Made by a program: the position numbers and the translations under genes
Source: Candidatus Woesearchaeota archaeon
GTDB taxonomy: Archaea; Nanobdellota; Nanobdellia; Woesearchaeales; JACQSR01
DNA: 17,142 bases
Assembly: GCA_023255615.1 (NCBI GenBank)
Contig: JAHFLI010000007.1
Location: forward strand, 1 to 17,142
Direction: 5' to 3'
Shown: positions 7,092 to 13,680 of the stretch, one piece after another
Position numbering within the stretch: position 1 is the first letter of the stretch
How the letters are laid out: each line of letters starts with the position of its first letter
The notes under the pieces: model-generated
What the model was told of the DNA's origin: nothing
The model's database searches: none
The model's input: the letters and a program-made list of their open reading frames with translations, nothing else

Positions 7092-8351
7092 ATGGGAAAA
7101 ACGTTGGTGATTGTCGGTGGTCAATGGGGAGATGAAGGAAAAGGAAAAATTGTTGATCTTCTTACCGAAAACGCGCAGATGGTATGTCGATACAATGGCG
7201 GTAATAACGCTGGCCATACGGTTGTTATTGGATCATCAATGTTTAAGTTCCATCTTATACCGAGCGGAATTTTACATAAAGGAACAATGAACGTTCTTGG
7301 CAATGGAGTCGTTATTGATCCACAAGTTCTTCTGCAAGAAATTGATCAATTATCTTCAAATGGAATTTCTATCTCTGAGAAAAATCTTGTACTGAGTGGT
7401 TCTGCTCATGTCATTCAGCAGTCTCACATTGATGAAGATACAAAAAAGGGAAAAGCAATAGGAACAACAGGCAGAGGTATTGGTCCTTGTTACGAAGATA
7501 AGATTTCCCGATCAGGAATTCGTTTGCATGATTTTGTGAAGGGTTCAAGTTTAGAAGCGAAACGATTAAAGCCGTTTGTCAAAGAAACCTATATTATCGT
7601 GAATGATGCACATTCAAAAAAACAAAATATTCTTCTTGAAGGAGCACAAGGGACACTTCTTGATATTGATCACGGAACATATCCGTATGTTACATCATCA
7701 AATCCTATTGCTGGTGGGGCATGTACTGGCTTAGGCATCGCTCCACAGTCTATTGATGGTGTTTTAGGAGTGTTTAAAGCGTATTGTACCCGTGTTGGGT
7801 CTGGTCCTTTTCCAACAGAGTTAGGAACGGAAGCAGACACCATGAAAGAGAAAAAAGAAACCCTATTGCAGAAAACAGATTTTAAAAGCGCAGAAGACGG
7901 AAGTGAATATTCTCAAGGAATGATTTTGAGAAAACAAGGAGCAGAATATGGAACCACAACGGGAAGACCTCGTCGTACCGGATGGTTTGATATCGTTTCT
8001 GCACGGTACGCTTTTGTTATCAATGGAATGACTGGATTAATTATCACGAAGCTTGATGTTCTTTCGAAGTTAAAAAAAATAAAAGTGTGTATTGGATATG
8101 ATTATGAAGGAAAGACGATCTCAACATTTCCGCTTGATGGAGAAGTTCTTAAAAAATGTAGACCTATCTATAAAGAATTTGCTGGTTGGAAGGACTCGTT
8201 AGAAACTATAAAATCGTATGATGATCTCCCGAAAGAAGCGAAGAGTTATCTCTTGTTCATTGAAAAAGAATTGAAGATTCCTCTTGCGATTCTTTCCGTT
8301 GGACCTGAACGAACACAAACACTTATTCTCAAGAAAAATTTACTTTTTTGA
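7092..8351 (+). CDS. purA: Adenylosuccinate synthetase
   Basis: PurA couples GTP hydrolysis to condensation of IMP and aspartate, the first step from IMP to AMP. The 419-residue chain from the ATG at 7092 shows GGQWGDEGKGKIVD (9-22, with Asp14), NGGNNAGHT (35-43, with His42), GTTGRGIGPCYEDK (124-137), LEGAQGTLLDIDHGTYPYV (182-200), TRVGSGPFPTE (233-243) and the arginine loop TTTGRPRRTGWFD (288-300). Compared with my memory of E. coli PurA, about 34 residues are missing between YEDK and EGAQG. About 27 lysine/glutamate-rich extra residues sit at 245-281, just before the arginine loop. An in-frame GTG at 7077 is rejected because of the TATA position. The 3' end overlaps the convergent Rieske-protein gene by 12 bp. 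Confidence 0.96.
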   Translation: MGKTLVIVGGQWGDEGKGKIVDLLTENAQMVCRYNGGNNAGHTVVIGSSMFKFHLIPSGILHKGTMNVLGNGVVIDPQVLLQEIDQLSSNGISISEKNLVLSGSAHVIQQSHIDEDTKKGKAIGTTGRGIGPCYEDKISRSGIRLHDFVKGSSLEAKRLKPFVKETYIIVNDAHSKKQNILLEGAQGTLLDIDHGTYPYVTSSNPIAGGACTGLGIAPQSIDGVLGVFKAYCTRVGSGPFPTELGTEADTMKEKKETLLQKTDFKSAEDGSEYSQGMILRKQGAEYGTTTGRPRRTGWFDIVSARYAFVINGMTGLIITKLDVLSKLKKIKVCIGYDYEGKTISTFPLDGEVLKKCRPIYKEFAGWKDSLETIKSYDDLPKEAKSYLLFIEKELKIPLAILSVGPERTQTLILKKNLLF

Positions 8352-9605
8352 ACCGATATAGACTATACCGTCGACAATTTTTGTGTTATAGGTGGCAATG
8401 CAATCGTGATACCCTGGCGGACCTCTTCCATCAATAATACCATATTGCCAAAAATGCCATGGGCAAATAACGTATTTTCCTGCTATTTTCCCTTTGTGGA
8501 GAGGACCTTTTTGATGGGCACAGACATCTGAAATCGCAATAACATCACCTTTATGTTTAAATAATGCAACAGGCTGTTTGTCAATATAGACTTTTTGTCC
8601 AATTCCTTCGTGGAGCTCGCTTAGCGTCGAAACGCCGAGGTAGGTTGTATCGTTTTCTACGATTTTTTTATTGATTGATGCAATTTTACGATATATTGTT
8701 CGATCCTCATTCCAGCGAATAAACCATCCGAGTGCATGAGAACCAACGACAGTTGTTATGCTGATCCAAAAAACAATATGGTATCCAAGAGAGAGTGATT
8801 GAAGTTTTCCAAAGGAGACGTGAAGAATAACTGAACCATAGACGATATAGAGCAATACATGAAATTGTTTCCATCCGAATACTTCCGTGTTCATTATCCT
8901 GTTGATGATGCTATAAGGCGCAGCGATAATCCAGAACAGAGAAAAGATTCCAATCATTGCCAAGTGAAAGGAGAGAGAATTATTCTGAAATGTTTGTTGA
9001 ACGGTATAAAAATAGTAGGCGAATGAGAGATAACAAAGAAGAAGGAATGAGTGGAGAATATTCCAGATTCGACGAGAAAATTTTTTCTGAACTTCATCCC
9101 ACGAGGTGAGTCCAATCCAGAACATTAAGGAAACAGCAGTTAATCCATAGAAAGTAAAGGGGGAAAGAAATATACTATGGAATGAATAATTAAAGGTCGG
9201 AACAACAATGGAGACGTGAAGAAGAGCAAGTAATAATGTGGTAATGCCCAAATGCCTTCGATAATAATATCTTTTTTGAATTGTTTCTGAGATTCGTGAC
9301 CAAGGACCAATAAGTAAGACAAGATGAAGACAAATAAATGCTGCAGTTGAGGCACCTTGCAAAACAACAAGGTATTGATCTTTTGATGGAAAAACGAATC
9401 GGACTAACACAAACCAGCCAAGAATAAAGAGAACGAGATATTTGTCATATTTTTGTCGTGTAAAAGATGCCAACGCAAAAAGGAGAACCAGGTAAAGACA
9501 AATTGCAAAAAAGGCATACATGCGCACAATAGATGAAAGGAACATCGAAAGGAGAACACCAATGCTTGAACTCAACACGAGAAGAATATAAGTTAGTTTT
9601 TTCAT
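8340..9605 (-). CDS. Ferric-reductase/YedZ-like membrane protein fused to a Rieske [2Fe-2S] domain
   Basis: This 421-residue protein has about ten hydrophobic segments in residues 5-295, then a soluble C-terminal domain. The region around KRYYYRRHLGITTLLLALLH (111-130) resembles the heme-b membrane domain of the ferric reductase/MsrQ (YedZ) superfamily, with His118, His130 and His185 as possible heme ligands. A further pair, His249 and His262, lies in a later helix. The C-terminal part (about 318-419) has the Rieske pattern CAH (362-364) and CPWH (381-384), with two Cys and two His for a [2Fe-2S] cluster. A predicted role is electron transfer between quinone or heme and a soluble partner; the acceptor is unknown. 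Its ATG overlaps the rimK stop as ATGA, so it is translationally coupled. Domain calls are firm for Rieske and moderate for the membrane family. Confidence 0.85.
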   Translation of the reverse strand: MKKLTYILLVLSSSIGVLLSMFLSSIVRMYAFFAICLYLVLLFALASFTRQKYDKYLVLFILGWFVLVRFVFPSKDQYLVVLQGASTAAFICLHLVLLIGPWSRISETIQKRYYYRRHLGITTLLLALLHVSIVVPTFNYSFHSIFLSPFTFYGLTAVSLMFWIGLTSWDEVQKKFSRRIWNILHSFLLLCYLSFAYYFYTVQQTFQNNSLSFHLAMIGIFSLFWIIAAPYSIINRIMNTEVFGWKQFHVLLYIVYGSVILHVSFGKLQSLSLGYHIVFWISITTVVGSHALGWFIRWNEDRTIYRKIASINKKIVENDTTYLGVSTLSELHEGIGQKVYIDKQPVALFKHKGDVIAISDVCAHQKGPLHKGKIAGKYVICPWHFWQYGIIDGRGPPGYHDCIATYNTKIVDGIVYIGSKK

Positions 9606-10684
9606 GGCCCATACTTTTCAATAAGAATCTTTCCTTTTTTAACATGAATAATAAATTCTTCCATTTCAGAGAATTCAGAGAATTCAGTAATCACTTTTGG
9701 AAGCACCATTCTTGAAGATCGGAAGTCAATATTGGTAATTATTTGATGTTCCTCACCTTGCTTCACTAACCCTGCTTCGCTCACTAGTTTAGACATCTTT
9801 TTTTGTTTTCCTTGCTCTAAAAATGCAGTCGTGCGTTCTCCAAGGTATTTTGCGATTTTTCCAGCGACATTCTCTTTGGTGACCATCGTGATGCCCTGTA
9901 AACCGGGAGAAAGATTTGCTTCAACAACTAATGGTCCTTTGACACTCTCCAAAATATCTACGGCACAAATTTCTGCGCCTATCGCCTTTCCCGTTTCAAC
10001 AGCAAGCTTTGCTGAACGATAATCAAGAACGGTTGGTTCACCTTTACCGCCGGCATGGAGATTTGCTCGGGTTTCTCCTTGTGCTCCTGTTCTTCTCATC
10101 GCGGTCGCAACTTTATCTCCAATAACGATTGCGCGGATGTCAGTTCCACCAGTATCAATATATTCTTGCAACAGAAAGGGTTGTTTGAGCGCAGAGAGGG
10201 CATCGAGGATCGAAGATGCAGATGCGAAGGAATCGGCAAACATCACACCCTTTCCTTGAGTTCCTTTCGGAAACTTCATCACAATGGGATACGGAATTTT
10301 GTCCAGAATTTCCTTTGCGCTCGCCAAAGAAGAAGCAATATATGTATCGGGCATCGGAATTCGCGCGCGATTTAACGCGATATGGGTGAGCAGCTTGTCA
10401 TGACCGATCGTGAATGAATCGGGATCAAGTGGCATATAACTTTCTTTATGTCGCGATTCGGCAATTGTGCGAAGAATATCTGCAAAACGGAAAGATCCTT
10501 TTGCATAAATACAGTCATAATGATCAAGTGGATCCCCTTTGTACAACACGTTTATTCCTTTTGTCCCTAAGCTCACTTCAATTTCTTTCAGATTAATATC
10601 ATCAACCTGAGAAAAATATTTCTTCATTTCTTTAATTGTCCACTGTGAAGAAATGCTTCGTAAGGAAATAAGTGCTGCTTTCAT
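9602..10684 (-). CDS. rimK: RimK-family ATP-grasp glutamate ligase with C-terminal extension
   Basis: RimK-type enzymes add glutamate to a carboxyl group using ATP; E. coli RimK polyglutamylates ribosomal protein S6, while archaeal relatives CofF and MptN act on cofactors. The ATP-grasp core is clear: KFPKGTQGKGVMFAD (137-151), LLQEYIDTGGTDIRAIVIGD (171-190), ANLHAGGKG (207-215) and the metal site VVEANLSPGLQGI (253-265). After about residue 290 there is a region of roughly 70 residues not expected in the 300-residue E. coli protein, with alternating polar and hydrophobic sequence ending VKKGKILIEKYGP. It is coupled by ATGA overlaps to the RimB-like gene before it and the Rieske protein gene after it. 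The RimB neighbour argues for a protein or peptide substrate rather than a cofactor; the substrate itself cannot be read from sequence. Confidence 0.88.
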   Translation of the reverse strand: MKAALISLRSISSQWTIKEMKKYFSQVDDINLKEIEVSLGTKGINVLYKGDPLDHYDCIYAKGSFRFADILRTIAESRHKESYMPLDPDSFTIGHDKLLTHIALNRARIPMPDTYIASSLASAKEILDKIPYPIVMKFPKGTQGKGVMFADSFASASSILDALSALKQPFLLQEYIDTGGTDIRAIVIGDKVATAMRRTGAQGETRANLHAGGKGEPTVLDYRSAKLAVETGKAIGAEICAVDILESVKGPLVVEANLSPGLQGITMVTKENVAGKIAKYLGERTTAFLEQGKQKKMSKLVSEAGLVKQGEEHQIITNIDFRSSRMVLPKVITEFSEFSEMEEFIIHVKKGKILIEKYGP

Positions 10685-11031
10685 TGTGAAGGATCAATTA
10701 AAAAATATTTGAGTATATTTTGCCCGATCAAGAGAGGATATTTCATATGTCCTCGTTCAGCGATGGTAAATGCTTCCGTCATTCTTTTTCCCGTTAATTC
10801 TATGTCAACCATGATAATTTCTCTCCGTTTCTTTCCGTGAGCAGATCTCACTACTTTTGATGCAACAACTGGTCCAAGTTTCATATCTTCCACTATTTTG
10901 CTGTCCAATGAGCTTTTTGTTGCTCCCGTATCTATTCTCGCCTGAAAGAGTTTGTAGGAATCAGATCCTGGGTGGAAGATTTTCACTTCGTGAACCAACC
11001 CCAAAACAGTCTTGCCGTTGATCATCTCCAT
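10681..11031 (-). CDS. rimB: RimB-like retropepsin-type aspartic protease
   Basis: This 116-residue protein belongs to the RimK-associated aspartyl protease family (formerly called ATP-dependent zinc protease). It carries the retropepsin signature ARIDTGATKSSLD (31-43), with the catalytic Asp34 in DTGA, followed by the family block RSAHGKKRR, then TIAERGHMKYPLLIGQNIL and FLIDPS. In bacteria, RimB trims the poly-glutamate tails that RimK makes; as a retropepsin it should act as a homodimer. It is the first gene of the rimB-rimK-Rieske operon, with its TGA overlapping the rimK ATG. I kept the first ATG (11031) because a TATA box lies 26.5 nt upstream, predicting a leaderless message; a second ATG two codons later is less favoured. 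Confidence 0.88.
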   Translation of the reverse strand: MEMINGKTVLGLVHEVKIFHPGSDSYKLFQARIDTGATKSSLDSKIVEDMKLGPVVASKVVRSAHGKKRREIIMVDIELTGKRMTEAFTIAERGHMKYPLLIGQNILKYFLIDPSQ

Positions 11032-11053
11032 TTGCGCATAGTCTCTATCTGCC

Positions 11054-11061
11054 TATATAAA
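11054..11061 (-). promoter_or_regulatory. TATA box of the rimB-rimK-Rieske operon (leaderless)
   Basis: TTTATATA on the leftward strand, centred 26.5 nt before the rimB ATG at 11031. The remaining asd/rimB spacer (11062-11126) contains a short T-run on the leftward strand near 11072-11078 that might serve asd termination, but nothing stronger. Confidence 0.7.
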
Positions 11062-11126
11062 TTTTGCTTAGAAAAAGAGATTATCAACAGGGAGTTGAAT
11101 CAGGTAATTATTACTATTGAGGTGGT

Positions 11127-12200
11127 TTAGAAATATTTTTTGGCTCGGAGAAGCTCGGCAACTAGGATGGCACCACCAGCAGCTCCTCGAATAGTGTTGT
11201 GTGAAAGAGATACAAATTTCCAGTCAAAGAGAGGATCCTCTCGCAATCGTCCGATGGAAATACCCATACCGTGCTCAACATCACGGTCTAGTTTTGTTTG
11301 TGGTCGATCATCTTGGTCAAAATAGTTCATGAAATGTGTAGGTTCAGAAGGTAAGTGGAGGTCTTCAAGAGGATGGTGAAAATTCTTCCAGCTCGATAAC
11401 ATATCTTCTCTAGTTGGTTTATCCTTGAATGATATAAAGACCGATGCCATATGACCGTCTGAAACAGGTGCACGTAGACATGTTGCGGATATGTGAGGCT
11501 CTTTTGCCATTTCAATTTTTCCATTGTTTAGGGATCCCCAGATCTTTAATGGCTCTTTTTCTGATTTTTCTTCTTCTCCTTTAATGAAGGGAATGATATT
11601 GTCCAGAATTTCCGGAAACGTTCGAAAGGTTTTTCCTGCGCCAGAGATTGCTTGCAAGGTTGTTACTGATATTTTTTGTGGCTTAAATCCTTTCAACGCA
11701 TGAATTGCAGGAACATAGGATTGAATAGAACAATTTGGTTTTACGGCAATAAACCCTTCCCACTGATGATGTTTGCGTTGTGCATCAATAATTGCTGCGT
11801 GTTCTGGATTAATTTCTGGCATAATCATGGGTACATCATCTGTCCATCGATGAGCAGAATTATTGGACACCACACCAACTCCCTGTTTCGCGTAATTATT
11901 TTCTACTGTTTTGATTTGTTCTTTTTCCATGTCCAGTGCAGAAAAAACGAGATCAACATCAGAAGCAATAGATATACAATCTTTTTCAACATCTTCGACA
12001 CTGATTTTTTTTGCATATTCCGGAATTGCTGAATTCATCAACCATCGTCCTTCTACGGCATCTGAATAGTTCTTTCCAGCAGAACGTGGGGATGCGGCAA
12101 GATGAGTCACGTCAAACCATGGATGATGATCAAGTAAAGCGAGAAAACGTTGTCCAACCATTCCGGTTGCTCCTAAAATGCCGACTGAAACTTTTTTCAT
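11127..12200 (-). CDS. asd: Aspartate-semialdehyde dehydrogenase (archaeal/fungal type)
   Basis: Asd reduces aspartyl phosphate to aspartate semialdehyde with NADPH, the branch point to threonine, methionine and lysine. The 357-residue protein starts with the dinucleotide-binding segment VGILGATGMVGQRFLALL (6-23). Catalytic Cys157 lies in VKPNCSIQS, followed by LQAISGAG (182-189), RAPVSDGHMASVF (243-255, with His250) and the C-terminal NTIRGAAGGAILVAELL. The pattern fits the archaeal/fungal Asd family, which is related to the malonyl-CoA reductase of Sulfolobales; the standard Asd role is much likelier here. No other amino-acid biosynthesis gene is nearby. It diverges from prs over 88 bp. A TATA box 25.5 nt before the ATG predicts a leaderless message. 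Confidence 0.94.
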   Translation of the reverse strand: MKKVSVGILGATGMVGQRFLALLDHHPWFDVTHLAASPRSAGKNYSDAVEGRWLMNSAIPEYAKKISVEDVEKDCISIASDVDLVFSALDMEKEQIKTVENNYAKQGVGVVSNNSAHRWTDDVPMIMPEINPEHAAIIDAQRKHHQWEGFIAVKPNCSIQSYVPAIHALKGFKPQKISVTTLQAISGAGKTFRTFPEILDNIIPFIKGEEEKSEKEPLKIWGSLNNGKIEMAKEPHISATCLRAPVSDGHMASVFISFKDKPTREDMLSSWKNFHHPLEDLHLPSEPTHFMNYFDQDDRPQTKLDRDVEHGMGISIGRLREDPLFDWKFVSLSHNTIRGAAGGAILVAELLRAKKYF

Positions 12201-12221
12201 AGTTGTTTTGCTCCCACTTTC

Positions 12222-12229
12222 TTTAAATA
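12222..12229 (-). promoter_or_regulatory. TATA box of asd (leaderless)
   Basis: TATTTAAA on the leftward strand, centred 25.5 nt before the asd ATG at 12200. A small palindrome TTCTTAGAA (12237-12245) lies between this box and that of prs; it is too short to call an operator. Confidence 0.65.
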
Positions 12230-12259
12230 CATTATGTTCTTAGAATAACACGGAAAGAC

Positions 12260-12267
12260 TTTTAAAT
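12260..12267 (+). promoter_or_regulatory. TATA box of the prs-pfdA-ftsY operon (leaderless)
   Basis: TTTTAAAT, centred 25.5 nt before the ATG at 12289. The spacing supports that ATG over the in-frame ATG five codons later (12304). Confidence 0.65.
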
Positions 12268-12288
12268 GATTTCAGATACCAACAGAGT

Positions 12289-13260
12289 ATGACTGTAGAC
12301 CATATGAAAGTCATTAGTGGAAGCGCAAATAGACCATTAGCCGAGGAGATTTCGAAGTATCTTGGCATTAGCTTGACCCCTTGCACCATTAAGCAATTTG
12401 CTGATGGAGAGAAGTATGTTCGCATTGAAGAAAGCGTGCGAGGCTGCAACGTTTTTATTATTCAATCCACTTCAAATCCTGCAAATGAAAACCTTATGGA
12501 GCTTCTTATCATGGCAGATGCGCTCAAACGGGCTTCTGCTAAAGAAATCGTTGGCGTTATCCCTTATTTCGGATATGCTCGTCAAGAAAAGAAAATTGCT
12601 CCAAGAGAGCCGATCACGGCAAAACTTGTTGCCAATTTGTTAACCACTGCCGGAATTACCCGAATGATTACCTTTGATCTTCATGTTATTCAAATTCAGG
12701 GATTTTTTGATATTCCGATTGATAATCTTGAATGCATGCCGTTGTTTGTTGATTATCTGATGGAAAAGAAAATCAAAAATCTTGTGGTGGTGAGCCCAGA
12801 TGCAGGAGGAGCTGCTCGAGCTCGTGAATTTGCAAAATTGTTGAATACATCCATGGCGTTAATTGATAAACGGAGACCAAATCAGAATGAAGCGCAGATT
12901 ATGAACATTATTGGAGATGTTGAAGGAAAGAATGTCGTTCTCGTGGATGATATGATTGATACTGCAGGAACCATTACCTTGGGTGCAGAGGAATTAAAAC
13001 GGAAGGGAGCAAAAGACATTTATGTATGTGCAACTCATGGGGTGTTATCACCTCCCGCAATTGAGCGATTGAGTAACGCACCTATCAAGGAGATTATTAT
13101 CTCTGACTCCATTCGACTTGATGATCATAAAAAATTAGACTCTCTTCACACCATATCACTTGCCCCGTTATTAGCAGAAACCATGATGCGCGTTCATAAG
13201 GGAGAACCGATGGGATTATTATTTGATCGTTTATTCAAAGAAATTAGTCAAAAAAAGTGA
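12289..13260 (+). CDS. prs: Ribose-phosphate pyrophosphokinase (PRPP synthetase), bacterial-length
   Basis: Prs transfers pyrophosphate from ATP to ribose 5-phosphate, giving PRPP for purine, pyrimidine and NAD synthesis; PurF, encoded 10 kb away, uses it. The 323 residues include QFADGEKYVRI (36-46), YFGYARQEKK (93-102), REPITAKLVANLL (106-118), DLHVIQIQGFFDIPIDNL (130-147), SPDAGGAARARE (169-180) and the PRPP loop VVLVDDMIDTAGT (216-228). The length and the QIQGFFDIP segment match the bacterial class I enzyme rather than the shorter (about 285-residue) archaeal type, suggesting an old transfer. The ATG at 12289 is favoured by the TATA box. It is cotranscribed with pfdA, which starts 4 bp after its stop. 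Confidence 0.95.
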   Translation: MTVDHMKVISGSANRPLAEEISKYLGISLTPCTIKQFADGEKYVRIEESVRGCNVFIIQSTSNPANENLMELLIMADALKRASAKEIVGVIPYFGYARQEKKIAPREPITAKLVANLLTTAGITRMITFDLHVIQIQGFFDIPIDNLECMPLFVDYLMEKKIKNLVVVSPDAGGAARAREFAKLLNTSMALIDKRRPNQNEAQIMNIIGDVEGKNVVLVDDMIDTAGTITLGAEELKRKGAKDIYVCATHGVLSPPAIERLSNAPIKEIIISDSIRLDDHKKLDSLHTISLAPLLAETMMRVHKGEPMGLLFDRLFKEISQKK

Positions 13261-13264
13261 GCAT

Positions 13265-13678
13265 ATGGAAAAAAAAGAAGAATTGCAAAAAAAATATATG
13301 GAAATGAAGATGATTGAGCAGCAAGTATCTCATGTTCAAAATCACCTTAAACTGATGGAACAACAGATGGAAGAGCTTATGGGCACTATTCAGGGTTTGG
13401 ATGAATTTCAATCTCTTGAGGACGGATCTGAAATGTTGGTTCCATTGAATAACGGTATTTTTACCAAAGGGACGCTCAAAAAAGGAAATAAACTCCTTAT
13501 TAATGTTGGAGCTGATGTTGTCGTTGAAAAGAGTGTTGATGGAACCAAAGATCTTCTGCACAAACAACTTGAAGAGTTGAAAGAATCTCAGATTGAATTA
13601 GTCAATCAGCTTCAACAGATTGTACATTATGCAACGAATCTCGAACAAGAAATTGCTGCCCTTGCGAAACAGGTGTAA
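13265..13678 (+). CDS. pfdA: Prefoldin alpha subunit
   Basis: Prefoldin is the archaeal jellyfish-shaped holdase that delivers unfolded proteins to the thermosome. The 137-residue protein has an N-terminal coiled coil (about 1-45, rich in E, K, Q and M), a beta-hairpin core with MLVPLNNGIFTKGTLK and LLINVGADVVVEKSVDGTKD, and a second coiled coil (about 95-135), the standard layout of the alpha subunit. The frame is open farther upstream into prs, but the ATG at 13265 sits just after the prs stop with a weak GTGA Shine-Dalgarno variant at 13257-13260. Prefoldin alpha next to ftsY is a gene order seen in many archaea; here the usual ribosomal protein LX (L18a) neighbour is absent and prs takes its place. 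Confidence 0.93.
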   Translation: MEKKEELQKKYMEMKMIEQQVSHVQNHLKLMEQQMEELMGTIQGLDEFQSLEDGSEMLVPLNNGIFTKGTLKKGNKLLINVGADVVVEKSVDGTKDLLHKQLEELKESQIELVNQLQQIVHYATNLEQEIAALAKQV

Positions 13679-13680
13679 CG

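Noticed and set aside
10299..11613. 15-bp identical string TTGTCCAGAATTTCC at 10299-10313 and 11599-11613
   Set aside because: Both copies lie inside coding sequence and encode the common EILD(K/N) string in rimK and asd; coincidence of codon use explains it. It also cautions that repeats of this length can arise by chance here.
12237..12245. Short palindrome TTCTTAGAA in the asd/prs spacer
   Set aside because: Four-base arms are expected by chance in AT-rich spacers; not enough to call an operator.
13223..13264. Upstream extension of prefoldin alpha into prs
   Set aside because: The additional 14 codons overlap the prs C-terminus and are not prefoldin-like; the ATG at 13265 gives a standard-length subunit.
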